Shown piece by piece: positions 31,836 to 40,971 of a stretch of DNA of 64,000 bases. Position 1 is the stretch's first letter; each line of letters starts with the position of its first letter. Source of the stretch: Cytophagales bacterium (GTDB taxonomy: Bacteria; Bacteroidota; Bacteroidia; Cytophagales; 172606-1); contig JAUJMU010000005.1 of assembly GCA_030446715.1 (NCBI GenBank), forward strand, positions 87,709-151,708, given 5' to 3'. The notes under the pieces are model-generated. The model made no database searches. It was given only the letters and a program-made list of their open reading frames with translations, and had not been told where the DNA came from. The position numbers were made by a program, and so were the translations under genes.

Positions 31836-33275
31836 ATGCTCACTATATTTCTCATTGTTTTTCCGCTGATCGCCGCAGGGTTTGCGCTGCTCGCAAAGGG
31901 GGAGTCCGTAAAGCGGATTGCTTTCCTTTTTGCGCTGGTGGAGTTTGCCGCGGCTCTGTATGCAATTTTTCAGTTTACCCCGGGGCCCGCTCCTCAGTTC
32001 GTCGCAAATTATCCGTGGATCGCTTCTTTGGGTATTTCATTCCACGTTTCTATGGACGGCATCAGTGCTTTGCTGGTGCTGCTGACCACCCTGCTGGTGC
32101 CCTTTATCATTTTATCTACCTTCGGAAATTCCTACAAAAACCCTTCGGCGTTTTACGGACTTATCTTGGTAATGCAGTCAGCTCTTGTGGGTGTATTTAC
32201 GGCCCGTGACGCTTTCCTTTTTTACCTGTTCTGGGAGGCGGCGCTGATTCCGGTTTACTTTTTGGCGGGGATATGGGGCGGAGAAAGAAGAATACAAATC
32301 ACCTTTAAGTTTTTTGTCTACACCATTTTTGGCAGCTTGTTCATGCTGCTCGGTCTGGCCTACCTGTATAATCAGGCTGGCACCGCTGATCTGGATGCCA
32401 TTTATGCACTTAATTTACCGGCCGCAACCCAAAGCTGGCTGTTCTGGGCGTTATTCATCGCTTTTGCGATCAAGATGCCCGTATTCCCTTTCCATACCTG
32501 GCAGCCAGATACGTATTCTGAATCACCCACTCCGGCAACGATGCTCCTCTCGGGCATCATGCTCAAGATGGGCATATACGGGGTGATCAGATGGCTCCTG
32601 CCGGTAGTGCCGCTGGGTGTTGCCCAATGGGGAACTACCGCCATCATTCTGTCGGTGATTGGCATTGTTTACGGCTCGGTGATTGCCATCCGCCAGCGTA
32701 ATGTCAAAAGGGTGTTGGCTTACTCCTCCTTTGCCCACGTTGGCCTGATGTCGGCTGGTGTCTTTACCCTGTCACCGGAAGGTTTGCAGGGAGCAATGGT
32801 GCAGATGCTGGCCCACGGGGTAAATATTGTGGGGTTATTCTTTATTATGGAAATCATTTACCGCCGGGTACCGACCCGGGAATTGAACCAGTTGGGTGGA
32901 ATTACCCAGAACACGCCGAACCTTACCGTCTATTTCATGGTCCTGTTGCTGGGTAGCGTGGCCTTGCCGCTGACCAGTGGTTTTGTGGGTGAATTCCTTC
33001 TGCTGGCCGGCGTATTCAGATTTAACCCCTGGTATGCCGCCATTGCCGGTCTGACCATCATTCTGAGCGCCGTGTACATGCTGAGGCTGTTTCAGGGCGT
33101 GATGTTTGGCCAACCCAATGAACAAACTGCCCTTTTCAGTGACCTGACGCTGGCGGAAAAAGCAACTCTGATTCCCCTGGTGGTGATGGTGTTCTGGATC
33201 GGCATGTACCCGGCACCTTTTCTGAAATTAACTGAGCCTTCAGTGACCGAGCTGCTCAGACTGGTGGTCCGCTGA
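31836..33275 (+). CDS. nuoM: NADH-quinone oxidoreductase subunit M
   Basis: 479 residues from the ATG at 31836 (MLTIFLIVFPLIAAGF). A TTG at 31800 gives 12 more residues and has an AAGGAG only three bases before it; the start is therefore uncertain. Antiporter-like subunit with LFYLFWEAALIPVYFLAGIWGG (partly quoted), FAIKMPVFPFHTWQPDTYSESP and NVKRVLAYSSFAHVGLM. Proton channel of the complex I membrane arm. Confidence 0.94.
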   Translation: MLTIFLIVFPLIAAGFALLAKGESVKRIAFLFALVEFAAALYAIFQFTPGPAPQFVANYPWIASLGISFHVSMDGISALLVLLTTLLVPFIILSTFGNSYKNPSAFYGLILVMQSALVGVFTARDAFLFYLFWEAALIPVYFLAGIWGGERRIQITFKFFVYTIFGSLFMLLGLAYLYNQAGTADLDAIYALNLPAATQSWLFWALFIAFAIKMPVFPFHTWQPDTYSESPTPATMLLSGIMLKMGIYGVIRWLLPVVPLGVAQWGTTAIILSVIGIVYGSVIAIRQRNVKRVLAYSSFAHVGLMSAGVFTLSPEGLQGAMVQMLAHGVNIVGLFFIMEIIYRRVPTRELNQLGGITQNTPNLTVYFMVLLLGSVALPLTSGFVGEFLLLAGVFRFNPWYAAIAGLTIILSAVYMLRLFQGVMFGQPNEQTALFSDLTLAEKATLIPLVVMVFWIGMYPAPFLKLTEPSVTELLRLVVR

Positions 33276-33330
33276 TAATACTGGTTCATCTGAATTCAAT
33301 CCCTTACGGGTAAATTTTAATGAAATATCA

Positions 33331-34725
33331 ATGTTCTATTCAGTTGTACTTCTCTCCATTTTCGGCATATTAAATCTCTTTCTGGGCTTTTTGAAATCCC
33401 GGGCATGGTTACTGCCGGTGACATTGCTTTTCCTGGCTACGGCTCTGGTAGTCACGCTTACCGACTGGAATAAGTCTCTTTTTTTCTGGAATTACATGAT
33501 GAGCACCGACAATGTTTCGGTTGCTTTTGCTACCATTATCATTGTTTCCGCAATGCTGATATTGCCCTTATCCCGTTTTTATTTTCCCAATGCAGCAGCT
33601 CCGGTTCCCGAATACTATGCCATCCTTCTTTTTTCGGTGGTGGGTGCCATCCTGATGGTGACGTACGAAAATATCATCATGCTTTTTCTGGGCCTCGAAA
33701 CGCTGTCGATCGCGATGTATATATTAGCAGGCAGCGACAAGCGCAATCCACGATCCCATGAGGCAGCGCTGAAGTACTTTCTGATGGGAGCATTTGCAAC
33801 CGGCATCCTCCTGTTTGGTGTCGCAATGCTTTATGGTGCTACGGGTACCTTCAATCTCAGCGGCTTGGCACAGTATGTACGCACGACTCTCGTCAACGGT
33901 GCATCGCCCATGCTGTATCTGGGGCTTACCCTGGTGCTCATTGGTATCCTTTTCAAATTATCCGTTGCGCCCTTCCATTTCTGGACGCCGGATGTGTATG
34001 ACGGCACGCCTACATTGTTTACTGCCTTCATGGCTACTGTGGTTAAGACTGCAGGCTTTGCTGCCCTGTACAAAATTCTATCCGTTTCATTTACCGGCAT
34101 TTACAGCGTCTGGTGGATCACACTGGCAGCTACTTCCGTGCTTACTTTGCTGATTGGAAATATCACCGCAGTTTACCAGCAAAGTTTCAAACGCATGCTT
34201 GCCTACTCCAGTATTTCCCATGCCGGATACCTGCTGATTGCCGTAACGGCCATGGGACAAACCTCCCAAAGCTCTATACTTTTTTATTCTCTGGCTTATA
34301 CGCTGGCTACCATTACTTCTTTTGCCGTCCTTATTCTGGTTAATGAAAACCGGGCCGGCGAAAGCTTTTCCGCCTTTAACGGACTGGCCAGACACAATCC
34401 TTTTCTTGCCTTTGCGCTTACAGTAGCCATGTGTTCGCTGGCAGGGATTCCGCTTACCGGCGGCTTCTTTGGTAAATTTTACATATTCATCAATGCCTTG
34501 GAAAAAGGCCTTCTTTTCCTGTTGGTGGTGGCAGTCCTTATGTCGGCGGTGGGCATTTATTATTATTTCCGGGTAGTGATTGCCATGTACATGCGGGGCA
34601 GTGATGATAACGCTGTGGCAGACCGGATTATAGTGCCTAAGTCTTATGCTGCTGTTCTGGCAATTACTACTTTTCTTACCATACTTCTGGGTGTTGCACC
34701 GGATCTGCTGGTCAGATACTTTTAG
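33331..34725 (+). CDS. nuoN: NADH-quinone oxidoreductase subunit N
   Basis: 464 residues, the third antiporter-like subunit. Motifs: LFLGLETLSIAMYILAG, FHFWTPDVYDGTPTLFTAFMATVVK (partly quoted), SFKRMLAYSSISHAGYLLI and SLAGIPLTGGFFGKFYIF. It is the last gene of the operon and is closed by a strong 14-bp terminator hairpin shared with the convergent TPR gene. Confidence 0.97.
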   Translation: MFYSVVLLSIFGILNLFLGFLKSRAWLLPVTLLFLATALVVTLTDWNKSLFFWNYMMSTDNVSVAFATIIIVSAMLILPLSRFYFPNAAAPVPEYYAILLFSVVGAILMVTYENIIMLFLGLETLSIAMYILAGSDKRNPRSHEAALKYFLMGAFATGILLFGVAMLYGATGTFNLSGLAQYVRTTLVNGASPMLYLGLTLVLIGILFKLSVAPFHFWTPDVYDGTPTLFTAFMATVVKTAGFAALYKILSVSFTGIYSVWWITLAATSVLTLLIGNITAVYQQSFKRMLAYSSISHAGYLLIAVTAMGQTSQSSILFYSLAYTLATITSFAVLILVNENRAGESFSAFNGLARHNPFLAFALTVAMCSLAGIPLTGGFFGKFYIFINALEKGLLFLLVVAVLMSAVGIYYYFRVVIAMYMRGSDDNAVADRIIVPKSYAAVLAITTFLTILLGVAPDLLVRYF

Positions 34726-34738
34726 TCCCTGTTTACCC

Positions 34739-34779
34739 AAACAAAAAACCCTCACCTTACCGGCAAGGGTTTTTTGTTT
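34739..34779. terminator. Bidirectional terminator at the end of nuo
   Basis: Perfect 14-bp stem AAACAAAAAACCCT/AGGGTTTTTTGTTT (34739-34752 with 34766-34779), 13-base loop. Suits both nuoN and the leftward Ton operon. Confidence 0.9.
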
Positions 34780-34795
34780 ATGCACTGCTTAACGC

Positions 34796-36427
34796 CTATT
34801 TCATACCCAGATCAGACTGCTTGTACTGCAGAAACTGCTTGGCCCTTGCATTATTAGGGTCAATCTCAAGAATTTGCCTGGCATATTCATGAGCCTTGTT
34901 CAGATTTTTGGTAGTCTTCAGATTATAGACAGCCAGATAATCGTACGCCCTTACAAGGTTAACTTTATTCTGATTTACTTTTTCAGGATCCTGACTGACC
35001 ATTTCAATAAACTTCTCATAATGCGGCCGGGCCAATCCCTGCGCTTCTGTATCTTTTGCCGCAAGCGCCTGACCCTTGTAGAAATTTCCGATATATTGAT
35101 CAGGATACTCTACTAAAAAAGTGCCGAAAGTAGTATCGGCTTTATCATACTGCTTACCATACAGGTGGGACAGGCCAAGATACAACATATCTCTTGCGTT
35201 GGATTCCTTGGTTCCGCGGGTAAGAGCCTTTTCGAAAGCTTCAGCTGCCTGACCCCACTTTTTGCCTTTGAAGAATATCTGACCGAGATCAGCGTACAGG
35301 CCTACTTTTGAAGTGTCCATCTCAGCAGCCTTGTATATATTCTGCATGCCCTGCACGGTGTCCTGACCTGAAGTGATCTGAAGCTTACCGAGGTATTCAT
35401 AATCAGATGGCAGAACGGTCAATCCGGTTCCCTTGTTGTTATTGGTCAATGTAAAGAACTGATTGATGTTCTGCATTCCATTCTGGTAATCCTGCATTTC
35501 GTACTGCGCATATCCTAACAATCTGTAAAATATCGGATTGTTCTGGTGACGCGGTCCGAGGGAATTCATAATTTCCAGCGCTTTCTGGTGCTGCTCAGTA
35601 AGAATAAGGAACCCGGCATAACGCAGTTTGGCTTCGTCACTGTTATCGGAAAGGCTCATGTACTTTTCATAATCAGCTATTGCCTTCGGATAATCTTTCG
35701 CCAGGTAATACAAGTCGCCACGCTCCCGGTATGCAGGTGCGTAATTGGGATCAATCTGCACAGCCTCATTGAAATTTTTAAGAGCTTCATTATAATTCCG
35801 GCTGTTAATCATCAATCTTCCATAACGGATTTTTCCTTTGGGCGATTTGGGGTTGACTGACATGGCCCGGTCATAATTATTGGCCGCTGGTGTGCCTTCA
35901 TTTCTCATTTTAAAAGCATCACCCAGTAAAAGGAAGGCCTCTTCCTTCTTCGGGTCTCTCTCTACCGCTTTCTGCAAAGCAGCCACGGCTTCAACCGGAT
36001 CATTGTTCTCATGAGTCAGGTATGCCTCGCCGATACGATACCACACTTCAGCATTTTTCTCTGCTTTCCTTTGACTCAGCGCTTTATCAAACTGGGCCTT
36101 TGCACCCGCTTTATCGCCGCTGGCCATCAATGTAGAGCCCAATCCAATGTAATTGAGCGGGTATTTGGCATCTGTAGCTACCCCTCTTTCAAAGGCCATT
36201 CTTGCGGAGTCAATCTTACCCGTTTCTATGTAAAAGTTACCAAGGTAATACAAATTCTCTGTAGTAGGGCTTTGCTGGGCAAGGGACCTGAAAGTTGTCC
36301 CGGCATTTCCGTACTGCTCAACATCCATAAAATACAAACCCTTTCTGAGGTCTTGGGCAAATAAGCTTTGGGCACAAAGCAACAAGGCTGCAACCCAAGC
36401 CATTTTATTGAATAATCTGCGCATCAT
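34796..36427 (-). CDS. Exported TPR protein at the end of the Ton operon
   Basis: 543 residues with a signal peptide (MMRRLFNKMAWVAALLLCAQSLFAQ, partly quoted). The rest is about a dozen TPR units, such as NLYYLGNFYIETGKIDSARMAFERG, NYNEALKNFNEAVQIDPNYAPAYRERGDLYYLAKDYPKAIADYEKYM and WGQAAEAFEKALTRG (each quoted in part only in its core NYAPAYRERGDLYY). It is expected in the periplasm. It is the last gene of a seven-gene minus-strand run that begins with exbB, 51 bases after the PstS-like gene. A role in scaffolding or monitoring envelope proteins is inference. Confidence 0.82.
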   Translation of the reverse strand: MMRRLFNKMAWVAALLLCAQSLFAQDLRKGLYFMDVEQYGNAGTTFRSLAQQSPTTENLYYLGNFYIETGKIDSARMAFERGVATDAKYPLNYIGLGSTLMASGDKAGAKAQFDKALSQRKAEKNAEVWYRIGEAYLTHENNDPVEAVAALQKAVERDPKKEEAFLLLGDAFKMRNEGTPAANNYDRAMSVNPKSPKGKIRYGRLMINSRNYNEALKNFNEAVQIDPNYAPAYRERGDLYYLAKDYPKAIADYEKYMSLSDNSDEAKLRYAGFLILTEQHQKALEIMNSLGPRHQNNPIFYRLLGYAQYEMQDYQNGMQNINQFFTLTNNNKGTGLTVLPSDYEYLGKLQITSGQDTVQGMQNIYKAAEMDTSKVGLYADLGQIFFKGKKWGQAAEAFEKALTRGTKESNARDMLYLGLSHLYGKQYDKADTTFGTFLVEYPDQYIGNFYKGQALAAKDTEAQGLARPHYEKFIEMVSQDPEKVNQNKVNLVRAYDYLAVYNLKTTKNLNKAHEYARQILEIDPNNARAKQFLQYKQSDLGMK

Positions 36428-36478
36428 ACTTTTTATAGGATTAGAATTAAAGGTTTAAATGGTCTGATCAAATTAAAC

Positions 36479-37432
36479 TTATTTGGTTAGCTCTACCAAC
36501 CGGACTGGCATTGTAGCTGGCAGAAGCCCTGCTTTCAGTACTACTGTCTGTCCCTTATCACCAGCAACAAATGCAGTAAATCCGGTCCCCAGTCCTGTCC
36601 GGGCCTCGCGGCTTACTATGTAAAGATCGCGGTCCAACGGATATTTCTTAAGGGAAAGATAGGCCTGATAAGGCTGGTAAAAATCATCCTTTGAAGGATT
36701 TGCAGTATCTGCCACAGCTACTACCCTTACACGGTTTATGAATTCAAGTTGTTTCGGATCATCTTCAGTATCACTGATCCAGTTGACACCAATCACTCCT
36801 AATGCCCTTACATTTTTTTCAACGTAGTCAATAACCTGTTGGTTCGACCGGACCGCGAAAATTCTTTGATTGATTGAATCAGAAAGAGAAAATTTGCTCT
36901 TTATATAGGAAAGGTTACTGGAATTACTATTATCCAGCACAATGGCTATATTTCCGGATTTGTTTCCTGCTGATACCCCGCTCCACTGATTATGGCTTCC
37001 CTTCAAAATCCGGGCCACCTGCTCCATAGTTAGCAATGAGTCGGGGTTATTCACATTTACAATCAACGCCACTGCATCAGTAGCAATCTTAAGCTCTTTG
37101 GGGGTAATCTTTTTCTCCCGGAAGTATGCCCGTTCGGATTCAGTCAATTTCCTCGTCATCACTATCAGCCGGGCACTGTCTGCAAGCAGCATTCTCACCG
37201 CTTCTCCTTCAGTACGGTACACGGGATTTATGGTGGCGTATTTATAATTGGCCATAAACGCTTCTACTTCTGCCTGCATAAGCGGCTGGAAAGATTCGTC
37301 TACCGCAATGGTGATTTCACCCGCGGTCGGGCTATCCAGATTTCTATCACTACCACTGCCACATGCAGACATCAGTATAGCAAAGAAGAACCCCTGCCCG
37401 ATTGCAAGGATTCTTCTAAGCTTTATTCCCAT
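36479..37432 (-). CDS. PstS-like substrate-binding lipoprotein in the Ton operon
   Basis: 317 residues from the ATG at 37432. The N-terminus ends in LMSACGSG, a lipobox. The mature part follows the phosphate-type periplasmic binding fold: GEITIAVDESFQPLMQAEVEAF at the start, MTRKLTESERAYF, then ATDAVALIVNVNNP, MEQVARILKGSHNQWS, and GTGFTAFVAGDKGQTVVLKAGLLPA near the end (partly quoted). No Pst permease or ATPase genes are nearby. Its location next to tonB hints at a role in sensing or supply linked to TonB transport, but that is inference. Confidence 0.8.
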   Translation of the reverse strand: MGIKLRRILAIGQGFFFAILMSACGSGSDRNLDSPTAGEITIAVDESFQPLMQAEVEAFMANYKYATINPVYRTEGEAVRMLLADSARLIVMTRKLTESERAYFREKKITPKELKIATDAVALIVNVNNPDSLLTMEQVARILKGSHNQWSGVSAGNKSGNIAIVLDNSNSSNLSYIKSKFSLSDSINQRIFAVRSNQQVIDYVEKNVRALGVIGVNWISDTEDDPKQLEFINRVRVVAVADTANPSKDDFYQPYQAYLSLKKYPLDRDLYIVSREARTGLGTGFTAFVAGDKGQTVVLKAGLLPATMPVRLVELTK

Positions 37433-37439
37433 ACTTGAA

Positions 37440-37646
37440 TCAGTCGCCGGTTTGCTTATAAACCCTGACCATTCTGAAAACACCATATAAAATCAATAGA
37501 CTTCCAAAGGCAATTTTTATACTGTCAGGTAATCCAGTATTGACCGGCGCTGCAATAATTCCTATACCCACCAATACGTACACTGCCGCCATCAGATACG
37601 TAAAAACGGATACTATCTTTTCGTGAAGCGGCCGTTGTCTTCTCAT
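37440..37646 (-). CDS. Small two-helix membrane protein
   Basis: 68 residues with two hydrophobic segments (about 12-33 and 42-58) and a basic N-terminus (MRRQRPLHEK). No motif is known to me. It lies between tonB (18-base gap) and the PstS-like gene (7-base gap), so it is clearly part of the operon. Confidence 0.7.
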   Translation of the reverse strand: MRRQRPLHEKIVSVFTYLMAAVYVLVGIGIIAAPVNTGLPDSIKIAFGSLLILYGVFRMVRVYKQTGD

Positions 37647-37664
37647 CCGGTAATTCCGGTAATG

Positions 37665-38480
37665 TTATTGCATTACAAAGCGGATTGGCAAACTGTATCT
37701 TACTGATACGGCCCTGCCACTTTGTTTGCCTGGTCTCCAGGGGGGCATCGTAGATACTACCCGCTTGGCCTCTTCATCGCATCCATAACCAATGCCTTTC
37801 AATACGGTTACATCCCGTATTTTTCCATCATTGCCTACTACGAAACCAACAAAAACAGTACCCTGAATATTTGCATTACGCGCCTGAGCCGGATATTTCA
37901 GGTTCTTTTGCAGATACTTTCCAAGTGCAGCCATACCGCCTTCAAATTCCGGCATTTGTTCCACAACCTGAAACACAGTCTCCTCGCCACTGCCATCACC
38001 AAGAATAGTGGGTGCGGGCTCATCGACTACAATGTTGGGATCAGCATCCGGATCACCAACAACTGTTTCAGTAGAGATAGCTACCTCTTTCAATTCTTCC
38101 TGCTTGGGAGGATCGGGTTCAACTACCTTTTCATCAGGCACGGGCTCCGGCGGCACAAACTTTATTGTTGATACTTGTGGGGGTGGCGGTGCGGGCGGCG
38201 GCGGCGGCGGCGGCGGTGTATTCGGATCAATAGGCGGCGGTTCTATCTGCGTCAGATCTACCGCTGTCGTATCCAATTCTTCTACCTCATCAGCCGGGCC
38301 AAGGGCTTTCAATATGACCGGCAGTGATACGGCGAATGAAAATATCAAAGCACCGATCAGCAAAGCCCTTAAAATATGGTCATTGTAAATTTTCCGGAGA
38401 AGATAAGCTCCGTAACTTTTATTCCTACCCTCAAAGACTATGTCGTCAAGCGTAAGATCACTGGATTTATAATTCTCCAT
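37665..38480 (-). CDS. tonB: Energy transducer TonB
   Basis: 271 residues from the ATG at 38480 (MENYKSSDLTLDDIVFEGRN, the usual Bacteroidota TonB start; a TTG at 38489 is less likely). One membrane helix near 34-56, then a proline-rich periplasmic linker with eight consecutive prolines from a (GGC)n tract on the plus strand (38194-38217). The C-terminal TonB domain has YPAQARNANIQGTVFVGFVV and MPPWRPGKQSGRAV. It carries proton-motive energy from ExbB/ExbD to outer-membrane TonB-dependent transporters. Confidence 0.95.
   Translation of the reverse strand: MENYKSSDLTLDDIVFEGRNKSYGAYLLRKIYNDHILRALLIGALIFSFAVSLPVILKALGPADEVEELDTTAVDLTQIEPPPIDPNTPPPPPPPPAPPPPQVSTIKFVPPEPVPDEKVVEPDPPKQEELKEVAISTETVVGDPDADPNIVVDEPAPTILGDGSGEETVFQVVEQMPEFEGGMAALGKYLQKNLKYPAQARNANIQGTVFVGFVVGNDGKIRDVTVLKGIGYGCDEEAKRVVSTMPPWRPGKQSGRAVSVRYSLPIRFVMQ
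38194..38217. repeat. (GGC)7-GGT trinucleotide tract in tonB
   Basis: Eight consecutive GG-C/T units that code for a polyproline run on the minus strand. Such tracts can change length by slippage without a frameshift. Confidence 0.8.
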
Positions 38481-38485
38481 AGAAA

Positions 38486-39013
38486 TCAATCAGTAATGTT
38501 ATTGTCCTTCTTATACTTATCCACCAGTTCAATGTCGCCGGGGGTAATATCCACCATTGCGTAAACCTGGGCGCCGGTTATCCGCATCTCATCAAGGATA
38601 TCCACGATATTCTTGTACCGGGCCTCATCCATGGACTTAATAATGAAAATCGGATCTTTTCCCTTCGGCCTTTCCTTTATCTTCTGCATCAGCACTTTCC
38701 GGATGCCGTTTGCTGAATAATCTGTTTGCTCCACCGCTGGGTCTTTTATGCCTGTATAATAAAACACGCGATCCTTTGTCCCCAGAATAATGGACGTTGT
38801 CCTTGTTTCCTCAACTTCCTGCTTGACATTGTCCTTTGTTTTGTCGGGCATGTTCAGCTCCATTGTCTTTGGCTTGCTGAAGGTAGTGGTAAGCATAAAG
38901 AAAGTAATCAAAAGAAAAGCAAGATCCACCATCGGGGTCATGTCAATCTTTGTGGAGACTTTCTTGGGGCCTTTTTTCTTACCACCACCACCACTGCTAT
39001 CTACTTCTGCCAT
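38486..39013 (-). CDS. exbD: ExbD/TolR family protein (second of three)
   Basis: 175 residues. N-terminal lysine-rich tail (GGGGKKKGPKKVSTKIDMTP), one membrane helix with the key Asp in MVDLAFLLITFFMLTTTF, then the periplasmic domain with MRITGAQVYAMVDITPGDIE. ExbD proteins form the stator of the Ton motor with ExbB. The stop codon is five bases before the tonB ATG. It follows another exbD gene. Confidence 0.93.
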   Translation of the reverse strand: MAEVDSSGGGGKKKGPKKVSTKIDMTPMVDLAFLLITFFMLTTTFSKPKTMELNMPDKTKDNVKQEVEETRTTSIILGTKDRVFYYTGIKDPAVEQTDYSANGIRKVLMQKIKERPKGKDPIFIIKSMDEARYKNIVDILDEMRITGAQVYAMVDITPGDIELVDKYKKDNNITD

Positions 39014-39075
39014 AGTGGATGTTATTTATATTAGGGTTGAAATAATAATTAACCTATATTCAAACTTCAGCCGGA

Positions 39076-39678
39076 TCAGATGTCGGTCGGCTTGGCTTCC
39101 ATATTGGTTATAAGATTAAACTTATTGATGTTCTGCTCTTGCATAATGGTGATAATCTCCTTCATCACCTTAGCATCAGCATCCTTATCACCTTTGATTA
39201 CAATCCTTATGCCTCTGTTTGCGTACCGGGCATTGGCCACCCAATCCTGAAGCTGGTTGTTCACTGAATCTACCGGAATACCGGTTTGAATCTTGGCACG
39301 CTGAGCAGAAGTTGCATGGAGTACTCTCTTCAGATCTTGCATAGGTGAGCCGAATGTTTCAGTGAGTGTAAACTCCTTTACTTCACTTCCGGTAAAAGCT
39401 ACCTTGTATTTTTTAGCCATTGCCTGCAGCATTTCCTGGCGGTCTGTCTGATTACTCACTCCGAAAAACACACGTCCTTCTTTATCAACAGTAATCGTCA
39501 TAATGTCAGCATCCGGCAGAATGATTTCCGAAACAGAAGACGGAGTATCTACCACTACCGGCTCATCCGGCTTAAACTTGGTTGTCAGCATAAAGAACGT
39601 CAGCAACAGGAAAGCTACGTCGCACATAGCCGTCATATCAAGGGAGATGTTCTTTCTTGGAATTTTAACTTTTGCCAT
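39076..39678 (-). CDS. exbD: ExbD/TolR family protein (first of three)
   Basis: 200 residues: MAKVKIPRKNISLDMTAMCD, then the membrane helix VAFLLLTFFMLTTKF with the conserved Asp before it, then a periplasmic domain (YANRGIRIVIKGDKDADAKV, EQNINKFNLITN). It is paired with the neighbouring exbD, so ExbB here may work with an ExbD heteromer. A long perfect hairpin separates it from exbB. Confidence 0.92.
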   Translation of the reverse strand: MAKVKIPRKNISLDMTAMCDVAFLLLTFFMLTTKFKPDEPVVVDTPSSVSEIILPDADIMTITVDKEGRVFFGVSNQTDRQEMLQAMAKKYKVAFTGSEVKEFTLTETFGSPMQDLKRVLHATSAQRAKIQTGIPVDSVNNQLQDWVANARYANRGIRIVIKGDKDADAKVMKEIITIMQEQNINKFNLITNMEAKPTDI

Positions 39679-39737
39679 AGGATGTGGTCACAAAAAATTG
39701 TTTTCTTATTGATGCAGATAAACTAGCTTTTCCATAA

Positions 39738-39776
39738 ACACAGCCTAAAAATTTTCGGAAAATTTTTAGGCTGTGT
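39738..39776 (-). other. 18-bp perfect hairpin between exbB and exbD
   Basis: Arms 39738-39755 and 39759-39776 pair perfectly around a 3-base loop (ACACAGCCTAAAAATTTT). In the direction of transcription only TTTATGG follows, so it is a poor terminator and perhaps a stability or processing element that sets the exbB:exbD ratio. Confidence 0.75.
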
Positions 39777-39805
39777 CGTAAAACCGCCGCAAAGTGTTGA
39801 TAGTA

Positions 39806-40639
39806 TTAGTTGTGCTTGGACGCAAAATTTTGCATGATGCTGAAGCCAGCTTCATCGATGCTGTAAGTCAGTTCGTCAATCTTACTGGTAAAGTAGTTGT
39901 ACGCCACGATTGCCAAAGCTGAAGTACCGATACCGAGAGCCGTGTTGATCAAGGCTTCTGAAATACCATTTGAAAGTGCGGAGGCATCAGGAGCACCAGC
40001 CTGAGCAAGCGCAGCAAACGCCTTGATCATACCGATTACCGTTCCCAGCAGACCGGTAAGCGTGGCAATGGAAGCAAGGGTTGCAATAATGGTGAGGTTT
40101 TTCTCCAGAATCGGAAGTTCAAGGGCTGTAGAGTCTTCCAGTTCTTTCTGGATGGCAAGTACTTTCTGGTCCTTGTTCATGGTTGGCTCAGCGGCCATAT
40201 CCTTGTACTTGTGCAACACGGAGTTGATCACGTTACCCACTGAACCTTTTTGCCTGTCGCACTCAGCCAAAGCTTCATTTACATTATCGTTGGCAAGGCT
40301 TGCCTTGATTTTCCGGACGAACCCATCTACTGATCCGCTGCCTGTTGCTTTGCTGATTGTGAAAAATCTTTCAATGGAAAAAACAATCACCATCAAAAAC
40401 ATTGACATCAGAATAGGTACTATCGGACCGCCCTTATAGACAATTCCAAGATAGTTGCCGGGCAGCGGGTGGTTTGCATTGTCGCCGCCTTCGAAGTTTG
40501 CACCATTGCCCATAACAAAATAGTAGATCAGGTGGGCAATAATGAGGATAATAACAATAGTGATGCCGGCAAAGAAATTCTTCAAAGGGCTCGGCTTAGC
40601 GGCAATTTTTGCGGCGGGTTTTGCAGTTTGACTTTTCAT
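39806..40639 (-). CDS. exbB: MotA/TolQ/ExbB proton channel family protein
   Basis: 277 residues, three membrane helices (about 24-44, 77-95, 185-215 with a fourth region after). Family core: IIATLASIATLTGLLGTVIGMIKAF and GISEALINTALGIGTSALAIVAYNYF (partly quoted). It begins the seven-gene minus-strand operon that includes two exbD genes, tonB, a PstS-like lipoprotein and a TPR protein. Confidence 0.93.
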   Translation of the reverse strand: MKSQTAKPAAKIAAKPSPLKNFFAGITIVIILIIAHLIYYFVMGNGANFEGGDNANHPLPGNYLGIVYKGGPIVPILMSMFLMVIVFSIERFFTISKATGSGSVDGFVRKIKASLANDNVNEALAECDRQKGSVGNVINSVLHKYKDMAAEPTMNKDQKVLAIQKELEDSTALELPILEKNLTIIATLASIATLTGLLGTVIGMIKAFAALAQAGAPDASALSNGISEALINTALGIGTSALAIVAYNYFTSKIDELTYSIDEAGFSIMQNFASKHN

Positions 40640-40971
40640 CCAATTTAATCAGTTTGTTTTAAACAAAACATTTTAAGGTTAAAGCTACGCAAGTATATCA
40701 AAAATTAATCAAAATACATTACACTGTTTGGTTATTAATAAAAGAATAAAAACTTTTCATTCTCTTATATCCGGATTCCGGAATATCTTATCTGCAGGTT
40801 TTACCGAAATAGGAATATTCAATGGTAGCAAGGAAATCAGAACCAATTAAATGCGATGGGAGGGCTGTATGCTGCTAAGAATTGAGGTAACTATTCTGGC
40901 ATAGGAAAAGTTCTGCGGGTGTATAGGTACTTATATCCAGTCAAATCTTACCTCACCAAAAAATCTGAGTA
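40640..40971. other. Intergenic region between the two Ton clusters
   Basis: 332 bases, AT-rich. It contains the exbB promoter at 40680-40713 and a small near-palindrome ATATCCGGATTCCGGAATAT (40767-40786) that could be an operator. No gene seen. Confidence 0.5.
40680..40713 (-). promoter_or_regulatory. Promoter of the large Ton operon
   Basis: On the minus strand TTTG (complement of 40710-40713), 22 bases, TAGCTTTA (complement of 40680-40687, seven of eight to TAnnTTTG), 40 bases ahead of the exbB ATG. Confidence 0.5.
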
